Translations under genes and position numbers: made by a program | The notes under the pieces: model-generated | What the model was told of the DNA's origin: nothing | Seen by the model: only the letters and a program-made list of their open reading frames with translations | Database searches by the model: none | Assembly: GCA_964485815.1 (NCBI GenBank) | Contig: CAZAJX010000003.1 | Coordinates: 1 to 64,000, forward strand | Length of the DNA: 64,000 nt | DNA from: SFLA01 sp964485815 | GTDB lineage: Bacteria; Bacillota; Clostridia; Oscillospirales; CAG-382 | Direction of reading: 5' to 3' | Shown here: positions 1 through 8,475 of the stretch, piece after piece | How positions within the stretch are numbered: position 1 is the stretch's first letter | Layout: each line of letters starts with the position of its first letter

Positions 1-110
1 ATGCCGTAAAATAGTAATTTTTTAGAATTACTGTCTTACGAGCACCCGTCTAACGCGGGGAGAGTTTTTGCATATATTGAATAAATAGTGTATAAAAACC
101 GAAAAACCCC

Positions 111-138
111 TTGAATTTATGCAAAAATGTGCTATAAT
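111..138 (+). promoter_or_regulatory. Sigma-A promoter of the OLE-like RNA
   Basis: TTGAAT (111-116) and a perfect TATAAT (133-138) are separated by 16 bp. The expected start near 145 coincides with the 5' strand of the closing stem of the downstream structured RNA, which supports transcription of an RNA rather than an mRNA leader. Confidence 0.75.
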
Positions 139-146
139 GAATACGC

Positions 147-763
147 GATGGCGCAGTATTCTAGTTAGCGCGGCGTTTTTGAAGGCGTGCCTAAAAATAC
201 GTCAAACGGCAAATCGATGAAGCTCCTGGTGTTTGCTTTGTACGCCCAGTTCAGGGTGGATGCTGGGAGAGTGGACTGTGGGCGCACCCCAACGGCATGG
301 GGCGGCTACCCCACTTTCCTTTGAGGCTTTTTCTACGTGGCGGACCTATACTTAGGAAAAGGGGGCTACGTGATTAAGATTAGACCTATCACGCGGTACG
401 ACCATTACAGATGCTGTGGATAGATGTAGCCGGCTTTGAGTGGGTCATGGCGGATAACGTTCATGTCGGGGTGAGATTAGCTACCGAACCTCGAATAAAT
501 CGCGTTTGAAATCATGTCTGCAAAAGAAGATAAGAAAACGTTTTTGCGCTATGGCGGAAAACGCCTAGACTGTTATCGTGGCAGATAAACACGCATGGGC
601 ACGGTGCGGATTACAGTGCGGACTCATAGGCAATCAAGTCGCGGAACCGGAAACGCTCCGCCTCGGTCTTTAATGGGGAACCCCTTCATCGGCGACGAGA
701 AGGAGACCGTGGGGAAATCCTACTTGACCGTAAGCCGCAAGGTCTACGTACCGTGTCGCCATT
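147..763 (+). ncRNA. ole: OLE RNA (ornate, large, extremophilic RNA)
   Basis: A stretch of about 615 nt with no credible reading frame lies directly behind a strong promoter. Its ends pair: 147-153 (GATGGCG) can form a seven-base closing stem with 757-763 (CGCCATT), and internal GC-rich blocks such as 285-323 and 645-720 can fold into hairpins. OLE RNAs are about 600 nt long, and in Bacillota they sit beside oapA, dxs, tlyA, argR and recN, which is the gene order found here from 2397 to 8457. In studied species OLE RNA binds membrane proteins including OapA and helps cells cope with short-chain alcohols, cold and Mg2+ stress. The call rests on length, promoter, end pairing and gene neighbourhood; I could not score it against a covariance model. 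ROOL or GOLLD RNAs have similar length but would not be expected at this locus. Confidence 0.82.
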
Positions 764-765
764 AA

Positions 766-910
766 TATTCACCCCAAAAAAGGTTTTTTGGCAAGTAGAG
801 GCGTTTCACGAAACGCCCGTAACAGACGAAACATATCACGAAAAAACGCTTTTTCGGGGACCCCGAAAACATCAAATAGCCATAGTTTCTCGTTCCGCAT
901 TCCTCATTAA
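766..910. repeat. Family B-type repeat followed by a family A half arm
   Basis: 768-865 starts CACCCCAAAAAAGG and ends near ACGCTTTTTCGGGGACCCCG. The same framework recurs at 39337-39420. It is followed at about 888-908 by the ATTCCTCATTAAAAA edge seen in family A repeats elsewhere. The AT-rich inverted CCAAAAAAGG/TTTTTTGG at about 773-790 may also end the upstream RNA. A short open frame (753-1007) crosses this repeat and is not credible as a gene. Confidence 0.6.
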
Positions 911-924
911 AAACGGTGGCAAAT

Positions 925-1383
925 ATGATCAAAAACATCTTAAAATATACCCTGTTTGGATTGGCGGCATCCTTTGTTTTTGCGGTTTTTACAATAGGTC
1001 TGCTTGAGCCGAGAGAAAAACTGATTTCGGAACTGCCGCATTATTGGCAGGTCGTCTGGCTGGTATTGCTTAATATCGTGGGAATCTTTTCTCATTTTGC
1101 CGCAAGATGGACTATTCCGTTTGTTGTTCAGATATCAAAAAAACACAAAAACTTGCCTGTTATTTTTTTAGTGGTGTTTTTGGCTATCGTATTTGTTTTA
1201 TCCGGCGGAAAACACGGCTCCAGAAACGGAAGCGGATTGTTTTATATAATACACGAAACGGTGGATATAACGGTCGTTGCCGTATTTGATATTATTTTGT
1301 TTTTCTTTATAATGCTTATTTCATATTACGTTATTTGTTTTGTTACGGAATTTAAAAAAACAGAAAAAACAAAAAATGAATAA
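925..1383 (+). CDS. Unknown four-helix membrane protein
   Basis: This 152-residue protein is not recognised. It has about four hydrophobic segments: residues 8-26, one around 40-60, one around 75-92, and a very hydrophobic one from about 115 to 138. It ends in a lysine-rich cytoplasmic tail. A GTG three codons earlier could also start it; neither start has a strong ribosome site. It lies between OLE RNA and oapA, where most OLE loci have no extra gene, and its last 8 bp overlap the start of the RAYT transposase gene. It may be cargo that arrived with the transposase block, or a membrane protein linked to the OLE function; the sequence alone does not decide. Confidence 0.6.
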   Translation: MIKNILKYTLFGLAASFVFAVFTIGLLEPREKLISELPHYWQVVWLVLLNIVGIFSHFAARWTIPFVVQISKKHKNLPVIFLVVFLAIVFVLSGGKHGSRNGSGLFYIIHETVDITVVAVFDIILFFFIMLISYYVICFVTEFKKTEKTKNE

Positions 1384-1966
1384 TCATCAACCCCTCCCCG
1401 AGCGTAAAAACATCCGCTGGGATAAACAAGACTACAGCCACCCCGGCGAATATATGATAACTATCTGTACAAGAGATATGAAACAGATATTATCGAAAAT
1501 AACCGTCGGTAAGCCGCAAGCCGTAGGGACGGGCGTCCCCGACCGTCCGCATATTGAATTAACATACTACGGAAAAATTGCGGATAAATATATAAACCAA
1601 TTAAACGATTTTTATAAAAACATTAACGTAATAAAATACGTGATTATGCCGAATCACATACATTTATTATTGCAGATACCCGATAACGGAAACGGACAGT
1701 CGAAGATTCACCCCGCAAATGCAAATGCATTTGCAGGGACCCCGAATCGGACGCCTGTCCCTACGGGTGAAAATCATACCGATAACAACGGTGCAAATTC
1801 TACTGTTTCAAAATTTGTTTCTACGTTCAAACGGTTTTGCAACAAAGAATACGGTGAAAATATATGGCAATCCCGTTTTCACGATCACGTTATACGGGAT
1901 GAAAACGATATGATCGGAGCAATAAATTATATAGAAAATAATCCAAACAGATGGATCGAAGAATAA
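1376..1966 (+). CDS. REP-associated tyrosine transposase (RAYT, Y1_Tnp)
   Basis: This 196-residue protein is a single-domain Y1/HUH transposase of the RAYT type. These enzymes act on single-stranded palindromic REP sequences rather than on their own terminal repeats. Visible hallmarks are the N-terminal IRWDKQDYSHPGEYMIT block, the HUH motif in PNHIHLLL near residue 97, the WQSRFHDHVIRDE block, and the catalytic-tyrosine region INYIENNPNRW at the C-terminus. The start at 1376 is chosen over an ATG at 1340 because the protein then begins MNNHQPLPERKN, typical of the family. Two in-frame stretches, about 1521-1550 and 1735-1767, are copies in opposite orientation of the GC-rich REP-like repeat found between genes (47211-47241), so the gene carries its presumed target family inside its own frame. 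Confidence 0.9.
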   Translation: MNNHQPLPERKNIRWDKQDYSHPGEYMITICTRDMKQILSKITVGKPQAVGTGVPDRPHIELTYYGKIADKYINQLNDFYKNINVIKYVIMPNHIHLLLQIPDNGNGQSKIHPANANAFAGTPNRTPVPTGENHTDNNGANSTVSKFVSTFKRFCNKEYGENIWQSRFHDHVIRDENDMIGAINYIENNPNRWIEE

Positions 1967-2345
1967 AAATTCGTCGGGAGCGCGTTCATTCGGCGCAGAC
2001 CCAAAAACGCAAAATTAACTTAAATGTTTCTGTTATGCTATTCCCCACAATGTAGGGCAGGGGCTTGCTCCTGCCGCTTTAATCACAGAAAATAGGTAAA
2101 AATTTTTTCGACGAAAATCGTCTTCAAAATTTTATTTTATTTGCGTTTTTGTAGCCGTTTTCGCTCGGGAGGCAGTAGATTACTACAGCTCCCCACTCGC
2201 GAAAAAGGCTTCTGCATCCAACTGCCCTGCGCCCTTCAGAATTTGAGAACTACAGACGTTACATATCAAAAACAATTATTACGGTTTTTTGCGTCACGCA
2301 AAAATCAACCATAATTCCTCATTCCTCGTTTCTCGTTCCTCATTT
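1967..2345 (+). repeat. Composite 3' module D, copy 1
   Basis: This gene-free stretch follows the RAYT stop. In order it holds a CAAAAACGCAAAA block (2007-2022), a REP-like TGTAGGGCAGGGGC unit (2050-2078), an AAAATTTT-rich segment, TTTGCGTTTTT (2139-2151), a TAGATTACTACAGCT palindrome (2184-2200), ACAGACGTTACATATC (2252-2267), a GGTTTTTTGCG/CGCAAAAA hairpin (2283-2303), and a family A arm ATTCCTCATTCCTC (2312-2330). The same order recurs at 44089-44419 and 48932-49350. Confidence 0.7.
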
Positions 2346-2375
2346 ATTACAGACATTACATATCAAAAACAATTA
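2251..2375 (+). repeat. Pair of 28-bp direct repeats before oapA
   Basis: 2251-2278 and 2348-2375 share the TACAGACrTTACATATC...CAATTA sequence with one mismatch, 97 bp apart. The second copy ends 21 bp before the oapA start and touches its upstream region. The pair could be the footprint of a repeat insertion. Confidence 0.65.
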
Positions 2376-2396
2376 CTGAAATTTTTAGGATAAACA

Positions 2397-2963
2397 ATGA
2401 AAACAGATAAAGAACGCTCCAAACGCCGTGCGCGGCGCATATGGATCACCTTTGCATTTATATTCAGCTTCGTTATGACTGCCCTGCTGTCCCTGCTGTC
2501 CGGCGAGGCGCTGGAGGATCTCCCCGTTTGGGCAGCACTGGCGGTGCTGCTTATATTTATTTTACTGGGTATTATCTTCGATATGATCGGTCTTGCGGTC
2601 ACCACGGCGGACATTTCCGCGTTCAACGCAATGGCGGCGAAGAAGGACCCCGTAGGTAAGCGGGCTGTGTGGCTTATCGCCAACGCGGAAAAGGTATCCT
2701 CTTTTTGCAACGATATAGTAGGCGATATTTGCGGTGTCGTTTCCGGCGCATCCGCGGCGACTATTGCCGTGGTGCTGTTTTCGGGGCTTGAAAGCGAGTT
2801 GGCATTCTGGCTCACCCTATCCCTTACGGCGCTCGTTTCCTCCATCACCGTTGGGGGAAAAGCTCTGGGCAAGCGTGTGGGAATGGGAAAAAGCAGGGAA
2901 ATAACCCTTTTGACCGCAAAGGTGCTTAGCGTTTTTTCAAAAAAACAAGGAAAGAAAAAGTAA
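2397..2963 (+). CDS. oapA: OLE-associated membrane protein OapA
   Basis: This 188-residue integral membrane protein matches OapA, the first protein shown to bind OLE RNA. It has four hydrophobic segments: about 15-36, 44-70, 112-130 and 134-155. A conserved DxxxD motif (D106 and D110, in NDIVGD) precedes the third segment, and both ends are rich in Lys/Arg. OapA proteins bring OLE RNA to the membrane and resemble Mg2+-transport-linked proteins. The gene is 6 bp upstream of dxs, as in other OLE loci. Its weak AGGA site lies at 2387-2390. The unusual point is its distance from the RNA: 1.6 kb of transposase and repeat DNA lies between, whereas the two are normally adjacent. Confidence 0.85.
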   Translation: MKTDKERSKRRARRIWITFAFIFSFVMTALLSLLSGEALEDLPVWAALAVLLIFILLGIIFDMIGLAVTTADISAFNAMAAKKDPVGKRAVWLIANAEKVSSFCNDIVGDICGVVSGASAATIAVVLFSGLESELAFWLTLSLTALVSSITVGGKALGKRVGMGKSREITLLTAKVLSVFSKKQGKKK

Positions 2964-2969
2964 AAAAGT

Positions 2970-4799
2970 ATGATTTTAGAAACGGTTTCCACCCCGGCGG
3001 ATATAAAAAAGCTTCCGCCCGAACAATTAAAGATACTTGCGGCGGAAATTCGTTCTGAGCTTATAAACGTAACCGCCGCAAACGGCGGTCATCTGGCGTC
3101 CAATCTGGGCGTGGTGGAGCTTACTATTGCCCTTCACCGCGTGTTCGATTGCCCCGAGGACAGAATTATTTTTGACGTAAGCCACCAAAGCTACGTTCAC
3201 AAAATGCTTACGGGCAGGCGCGCCTATATGCACACCCTCCGCAAATACGGAGGGCTTTCCGGCTTCCAGAAACGGACGGAGAGCAAGGCGGACCCCTTTG
3301 GTTCCGGCCATTCCTCTACCTCTGTTTCCGCGGCGGCAGGCTTTGCGGCGGCGGATAAGATCGCGGGAAGAAAAAATATCACCGTGGCGGTGATCGGGGA
3401 CGGGGCGCTTACGGGCGGTATGGCTTACGAAGCCCTTAACAACTGCGCTTCCTATGATAATTTAGTAATAATCTTAAACGATAACGGTATGTCCATTTCT
3501 CCCAACGTGGGAGCGACCTCAAAGCTTCTTTCCCGCATCCGCGTAAGCAAAAAGTATTTTTCCTTCAAGCGGTTCGTTCAGAAGGTGTTTATGGCTGTGC
3601 CCGGCATCGGCAAGGGCTTGGTTGACATAGCTTCCGGCTTTAAAAACTGGGCAAAGCGCCATCTGGTACACGAAAATCTTTTCGAGCAGATGGGAATGCA
3701 CTACTTCGGTCCTCTTGACGGGCATAATATCTCCGCTATGGAGGACGTGCTTAAGGAAGCCAAGGCGGACGGAAAATGCTCGGTGGTACACGTTTGCACC
3801 AAGAAGGGCAACGGCTACGCCCCGGCGGAGAAAAACCCCGCATTTTTCCACGGCGTTTCGGGGTTTGACAGAGAGAGCGGCGAAGTAAAGGAAAGCGGAA
3901 AAAGCTATTCGGTCGTATTCGGAGATACTCTCACCCGCCTTGCGGTGATGGACAAGCGCATCTGCGCCGTAACCGCCGCAATGGAATACGGAACGGGACT
4001 TGCCCCCTTTGCAAAGGCGTTTCCCGATAGATTTTTTGACGTTGGCATAGCGGAAGAGCACGCAATGACCTTTTCCGCAGGTCTGGCGGCAGGGGGAATG
4101 AAGCCCGTGTTCGCGGTGTACTCCACCTTTTCACAAAGGGCATACGATCAGCTTATACACGACGTGGCTTTGCAAAAGCTGCCCGTCGTCATCGCCCTTG
4201 ACAGAGCGGGAATCGTCGGCTCGGACGGACCTACCCACCACGGTATGTTCGATATGGCGTATCTCAATTCCATACCGGGTATTACCGTGTGGTCCCCTTA
4301 TACCGAAACCGAATTAAAAGTGTGCTTAAAGCGGGCTTTGGATCTTGATACTCCTTCGGTAGTCCGTTATCCCAGAGGAAACGTGCCCGAAGGACAGTCT
4401 ATGTCCGATATAGATTACGCCGTAACCGATTTCGGTCAGAGTGAATTTATATACACCGTGCTTATTACCACGGGCAGCGAAACGGCGGAGGCTTACCGCG
4501 CTTGCGAGATCGCCCACGCCAACGGAACCAACGTGCGCCTTATCCGTCTTATACGGGTAAAGCCTCTGCCGGATATTACCCACCTTATTAAAAACGCCCG
4601 TGTTATCGTAACGGCGGAGGAGGGTATGAAAAAGGGCGGTATCGGCGAGAGCATCGCCGCTATGTGTGCGCAGAAACAGCTCCGCGCCCGTGTTACGGTT
4701 TGCGGTGCCGAGGACTTTTTGCCCCACGGCGACACGGCGACTCTCCGTGCCCTTGCGGGGATAGATTCCACATCCCTTGCGCAGAAATTATGCGAATAG
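2970..4799 (+). CDS. dxs: 1-deoxy-D-xylulose-5-phosphate synthase
   Basis: The enzyme joins pyruvate and glyceraldehyde 3-phosphate to make DXP, the first step of the MEP isoprenoid pathway, using thiamine diphosphate. The 609-residue length and motifs fit: the N-terminal NGGHLASNLGVVEL block, FDVSHQSYVHKMLTGR, the TPP-binding GDGALTGGMAYEALNN followed by NDNGMSISPN, the transketolase middle domain with the catalytic DVGIAEEHAM segment, and DRAGIVGSDGPTHHG. The start is 6 bp after oapA, and the end overlaps tlyA by 10 bp, so the genes are probably cotranscribed. The thiT gene under a TPP riboswitch at 24101 supplies its cofactor in principle. Confidence 0.97.
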   Translation: MILETVSTPADIKKLPPEQLKILAAEIRSELINVTAANGGHLASNLGVVELTIALHRVFDCPEDRIIFDVSHQSYVHKMLTGRRAYMHTLRKYGGLSGFQKRTESKADPFGSGHSSTSVSAAAGFAAADKIAGRKNITVAVIGDGALTGGMAYEALNNCASYDNLVIILNDNGMSISPNVGATSKLLSRIRVSKKYFSFKRFVQKVFMAVPGIGKGLVDIASGFKNWAKRHLVHENLFEQMGMHYFGPLDGHNISAMEDVLKEAKADGKCSVVHVCTKKGNGYAPAEKNPAFFHGVSGFDRESGEVKESGKSYSVVFGDTLTRLAVMDKRICAVTAAMEYGTGLAPFAKAFPDRFFDVGIAEEHAMTFSAGLAAGGMKPVFAVYSTFSQRAYDQLIHDVALQKLPVVIALDRAGIVGSDGPTHHGMFDMAYLNSIPGITVWSPYTETELKVCLKRALDLDTPSVVRYPRGNVPEGQSMSDIDYAVTDFGQSEFIYTVLITTGSETAEAYRACEIAHANGTNVRLIRLIRVKPLPDITHLIKNARVIVTAEEGMKKGGIGESIAAMCAQKQLRARVTVCGAEDFLPHGDTATLRALAGIDSTSLAQKLCE

Positions 4800-5518
4800 A
4801 CCTGTATCTGGCGGAAAAGGGGTTAGCCCCCAGCCGCAGTAAAGCCAAAGAATATATTGATTCCGGCAGGGTTTTTGTAAACGGCGTTCCCGTTAAAAAG
4901 GCGGGGACGGAGGTTACGGGGAATGAGGATATCCGTGTAGAAGATACGGACAAATTCGTTTCCCGCGCAGGCAGAAAATTGGAAGCCGCTTTGGATATTT
5001 TCGGTATCGACGTGTGCGGTTTAAGCGCACTTGACCTTGGCGCATCTACGGGCGGATTTACGGATTGCCTTTTGCAAAGAGGGGTAAAGCGTGTTATCGC
5101 TCTTGACGTGGGCAGGGATCAGCTTGATACCCGCTTGCGTGAGGACGGGCGCGTTTACGTTATGGAAAGCACCAACGCGCGGGATATTTACCCCGAGGAT
5201 CTGCCTTTTTTACCCGATATCGTTACCACAGATCTTTCCTTTATTTCCCAGACACTTATTTACCCCGCAGTGGCGAGGGTACTTAAAAAGGGGTATTTTA
5301 TCTCCCTTGTAAAGCCTCAGTTTGAGGCGGGGAGAGAGAATATCGGCAAAGGGGGAATTGTAAAGGATAAAAACGGCAAGATAAAGGAAGCGGTGTTTGA
5401 AAAAATAAAGAAAGCCGCCGCCGAAAACGGGTTTATTCTGTTAAAGACCGCGCCATCTCCTATTGCGGGAGGGGACGGAAACACCGAATACCTGGCACTT
5501 TTTGAAAGGAGTGTTTAA
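4790..5518 (+). CDS. tlyA: TlyA-family rRNA 2'-O-methyltransferase
   Basis: This 242-residue protein has an N-terminal S4 RNA-binding domain (residues 1-60, with SRSKAKEYIDSGRVFVNG) and a C-terminal FtsJ-like SAM methyltransferase domain whose SAM-binding motif is ALDLGASTGGFTDCLLQ. In mycobacteria the family methylates 16S and 23S rRNA; in Clostridia the target is not firmly known. The start is taken at 4790, inside the end of dxs, because this gives the canonical MRIDLYLAEKGL opening; an in-frame upstream ATG at 4664 would extend it through dxs. The dxs-tlyA-nadK order is common in Bacillota. Confidence 0.93.
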   Translation: MRIDLYLAEKGLAPSRSKAKEYIDSGRVFVNGVPVKKAGTEVTGNEDIRVEDTDKFVSRAGRKLEAALDIFGIDVCGLSALDLGASTGGFTDCLLQRGVKRVIALDVGRDQLDTRLREDGRVYVMESTNARDIYPEDLPFLPDIVTTDLSFISQTLIYPAVARVLKKGYFISLVKPQFEAGRENIGKGGIVKDKNGKIKEAVFEKIKKAAAENGFILLKTAPSPIAGGDGNTEYLALFERSV

Positions 5519-6307
5519 ATGAAACGAGTTCAGCTCCTTGTGAATACCTTAAAGCCCGAAGCCCAGTATACCGCTATGAAGGTTACCGATGCTTTGACGG
5601 AATACGGTATGACAGTTACAGATAAAAATCCCGAAGCTATAATCTCCATAGGCGGGGACGGCACGGTGCTTCGCGCCGCATCCATCGCCGCAAGGGCAGA
5701 TATTCCCATAGTGGGAATAAACTGCGGCACGCTGGGATATTTGAACGATATAGAATCCGATGAAACCCATCTTTTGCAAAAATTAAAGACCGACGATTAT
5801 TCCGTGGATAAGCTTATGCTCCTTGCCGTTACACTTCACAGAAAGGACGGCAGGCAGGAGGAGTTTTTAGTGCTTAACGAGGTGCTGTTCTCCCGCGGAG
5901 CATCTCCCCGTATAGCGGATATCCACCTTTATTCCGACGGAGTCCACGTTTCCGATTACTCGGCGGACGGACTCATCTTTTCCACCCCCACGGGAAGCAC
6001 GGCGTATTCCCTTTCCGCAGGCGGACCCATAATACATCCCAGCCTTGAATCCATTACCGTTACCCCCGTTTGCCCCCATCCCACCGCATCTACGAGAGCG
6101 ATAGTTTTCCCCTCTGACAGTATGCTTATGGTGGCGGCAGAGGTGCGCGGCGGTGAAAGCGCCTGCATTACCGTGGATTCCGCGCCCCCCGTGGAGTTTT
6201 GCCCGGGCGATTACGCGGTCATCCGCAAGAGTGAGCGGCACACCAAAATAGCCCGTATAAAGAACCGAAATTTCTATTCGGTTGTCCATAAAAAATTCAA
6301 CGTTTGA
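5519..6307 (+). CDS. nadK: NAD kinase
   Basis: This enzyme phosphorylates NAD to NADP using ATP or polyphosphate. The 262-residue protein shows the GGDGT motif at residues 45-49, the NxGxLGYL loop (NCGTLGYLND), NEVLFSRG, and the substrate-site block DGLIFSTPTGSTAYSLSAGG. The ATG begins directly after the tlyA stop with no spacer, with AAAGGAG about 7 bp upstream inside tlyA. It is part of the oapA-recN operon. Confidence 0.97.
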   Translation: MKRVQLLVNTLKPEAQYTAMKVTDALTEYGMTVTDKNPEAIISIGGDGTVLRAASIAARADIPIVGINCGTLGYLNDIESDETHLLQKLKTDDYSVDKLMLLAVTLHRKDGRQEEFLVLNEVLFSRGASPRIADIHLYSDGVHVSDYSADGLIFSTPTGSTAYSLSAGGPIIHPSLESITVTPVCPHPTASTRAIVFPSDSMLMVAAEVRGGESACITVDSAPPVEFCPGDYAVIRKSERHTKIARIKNRNFYSVVHKKFNV

Positions 6308-6322
6308 AAGGAAGCGGCGTAA

Positions 6323-6781
6323 ATGAAGATAAAAAGACAGACAAAAATAATGGAGCTTATCAAAACCCGTGATGTGGATACACAGGAGGAACTGTTGCTG
6401 TTGCTTCGCGCCAGCGGATTTGAATGTACTCAGGCTACCGTATCGAGAGATATCCGTGAATTGAAAATAGTAAAGACCTCCAACGGAAAGGGCGGCTACC
6501 GCTACGTTTCCGCAACCCTGCCCACATCCGAGCATATCGCAACAAAGTTTGCAAAAATACTTGCGGATACCGTAAAGAGCGTGGATCAGGCGATGAATCT
6601 GGTAGTGCTCCGCACATATATGGCAATGGCATCCGCCGCCTGCATCACTATCGACGCTATGAATTTCGAGGGTATTCTCGGCTCTATTGCGGGCGACGAT
6701 ACCATAGTTTTAATAACAAGGAACGAGGAAGATGCCCACCGCATCTGCGTAAAGCTTAAGGAGCAGATCGGCGCGGTCTGA
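6323..6781 (+). CDS. argR: Arginine repressor ArgR/AhrC
   Basis: This 152-residue regulator has an N-terminal winged helix (residues 1-65) with the recognition segment QATVSRDIREL (about 37-47). The C-terminal domain, with the GSIAGDDTIVLI arginine-binding/hexamer motif, controls arginine biosynthesis and catabolism. No arg genes lie nearby, so it acts in trans. GAAAGGAAG precedes the ATG. Its place between nadK and recN is conserved in Bacillota. Confidence 0.96.
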   Translation: MKIKRQTKIMELIKTRDVDTQEELLLLLRASGFECTQATVSRDIRELKIVKTSNGKGGYRYVSATLPTSEHIATKFAKILADTVKSVDQAMNLVVLRTYMAMASAACITIDAMNFEGILGSIAGDDTIVLITRNEEDAHRICVKLKEQIGAV

Positions 6782-6792
6782 TATAAAGGGAT

Positions 6793-8457
6793 ATGCTTTT
6801 TTCATTACATATTCGCTCCGTTGCCCTCATAAAAGAGCTGGATCTTGACCTTTCCGAGGGGCTTACCGTCTTTACGGGCGAAACGGGCGCAGGTAAAAGT
6901 ATTATCATAGATTCAATAGCCCTGCTTTGCGGCGCACGGAGCGATAAAAGTATTATCCGCACCGGTGAGGACAGCGCCGAGGTGGAGGGTGTTTTCGGTA
7001 TGCTTTCCGATGAAGCCTTGCGTGAATTGGAAAAAGAGGACGTGTTTCCCGATGAAGAGGGAAATCTGTTCCTCACCCGCCGCATTTCGGCAGACGGCAG
7101 AAGCGTTTCCCGTATAAACGGCAGAGTCGTGCCCGTGGGCAGGCTTCGTGCCGTAGCGGCGCATCTTCTGGATATACACGGTCAGCAGGACACCACCCGT
7201 CTTGCGGACGAGAGTATTCATCCCGATCTGCTGGATATGTATGCGGATAACAAGGCGGAAAAGGAAGAATATTCGGCAGCCTACCGCGCATACACCGCCC
7301 TGCGCAAGGAAAAGCAAGCCCTGGAAGAAAGTATGAACGATACGGAGGAAAAAAAGGATTTTCTTTCCTACCGTCTTAAGGAGCTTCGCCGCGCAAAGAT
7401 AAAAGCGGGGGAAGAGGAAGAACTTACCGCAAAGAGAAGTATGCTCATAAACCGCGAGAAGATCGTGGTTTCCGCAAGGAGCGCATATTACGCATTGTAT
7501 GAAAAGGACGAATCCGCCGCTTCCCTTATCGCGGAGGCGGAGAGTGCGCTGAACACCCTTTCGGATTACGTTTCCGAAGCGAAGGAGCTTTCCGCCCGTC
7601 TTGAAAGCGTGCGGCTGGAGCTTGAGGATATTGCAGATACCGTCACCGCCTATACCGACGATCCCGACGGCGACCCTCAGTCCGCTCTGGATAATATAGA
7701 AACCCGTCTTTCTCTCATTTCCTCTCTGTGCCGCAAGTACCGTACCGACGAAGCGGGACTTATATCCCTGCTGGAGGAAACGGAAAATGAATTAAATTCC
7801 ATAGAAAACAGCGTCTTCCGCAAGGAAGATATAGAAAAAGAGCTGGCAGATGCGGAAAAAGAAGCGTCCGTCCTTGGCGAAAAGCTGTATTCCACCCGTG
7901 CCCGCGCCGCAAAGGAAATGGAAAAGCAGATAAAGGATATCCTTTCTTCTCTGGATATGCCGGGTGTTACCTTTGTAACCGAGTTTGAAAAAACGCCCCT
8001 TTCCCCTTGGGGTACGGAAAAGGCAAGGTTTTTAATATCCGCCAATGCGGGTGAAGAGCCCCGTCCCGTGGCAAAGATCGCATCGGGCGGTGAATGTGCC
8101 CGTATAATGCTGGCGGTAAAGAGTGTCCTTGCAAAGGCAGAGAATATAAGCACAATGATATTCGACGAGGTGGATACCGGTATTTCCGGCGCCACCAGTA
8201 CACGTATCGGTATGCGGCTGCAGGCTTTGGCGGGAACGGATAAGCAGGTAATCTGCGTAACCCACTCCGCACAGATCGCCGCTTTGGCAAAAAATCACCT
8301 GCTCATTTCAAAAAGCGCATCCTTCGGCAGGACCGAAACCCACGTCCGCCCCCTTCACGGCGAAAGCCGCGTAAAAGAGGTCGCAAGAATAATGGGTGGT
8401 ATAGATCCGGGCGAGGAAATAATAAACGCAGCAAGAACAATGATAAAAAACCCGTGA
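6793..8457 (+). CDS. recN: DNA repair protein RecN
   Basis: RecN is an SMC-like ATPase that acts early at double-strand breaks. The 554-residue protein has the Walker A GETGAGKSI (about 30-38), a QDTTRL-containing lobe, a long coiled-coil middle (about 155-370), the ABC signature IASGGECARI, the Walker B TMIFDEVDTGISG and the D-loop/H-loop segment ICVTHSAQIAALA. The stop codon lies inside the stem of the downstream terminator hairpin. It closes the OLE-dxs-tlyA-nadK-argR-recN block. Confidence 0.97.
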   Translation: MLFSLHIRSVALIKELDLDLSEGLTVFTGETGAGKSIIIDSIALLCGARSDKSIIRTGEDSAEVEGVFGMLSDEALRELEKEDVFPDEEGNLFLTRRISADGRSVSRINGRVVPVGRLRAVAAHLLDIHGQQDTTRLADESIHPDLLDMYADNKAEKEEYSAAYRAYTALRKEKQALEESMNDTEEKKDFLSYRLKELRRAKIKAGEEEELTAKRSMLINREKIVVSARSAYYALYEKDESAASLIAEAESALNTLSDYVSEAKELSARLESVRLELEDIADTVTAYTDDPDGDPQSALDNIETRLSLISSLCRKYRTDEAGLISLLEETENELNSIENSVFRKEDIEKELADAEKEASVLGEKLYSTRARAAKEMEKQIKDILSSLDMPGVTFVTEFEKTPLSPWGTEKARFLISANAGEEPRPVAKIASGGECARIMLAVKSVLAKAENISTMIFDEVDTGISGATSTRIGMRLQALAGTDKQVICVTHSAQIAALAKNHLLISKSASFGRTETHVRPLHGESRVKEVARIMGGIDPGEEIINAARTMIKNP

Positions 8458-8475
8458 TTATATCACGGTTTTTTT
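8452..8475 (+). terminator. Terminator after recN
   Basis: CCGTGAT/ATCACGG forms the stem (8452-8468) and is followed by seven Ts. The recN stop codon (8455-8457) is part of the stem, so the terminator begins within the gene. Confidence 0.85.

Noticed and set aside
147..763. RNase P RNA, tmRNA or group II intron as the identity of the large RNA.
   Set aside because: No RNase P P4 helix consensus, no tmRNA Ala acceptor with CCA end and tag frame, and no intron-encoded reverse transcriptase or domain V were seen; gene context fits OLE.
753..1007. An 84-codon open frame directly after the OLE-like RNA.
   Set aside because: It crosses a family B-type repeat and the start of the four-helix gene and has no ribosome site.
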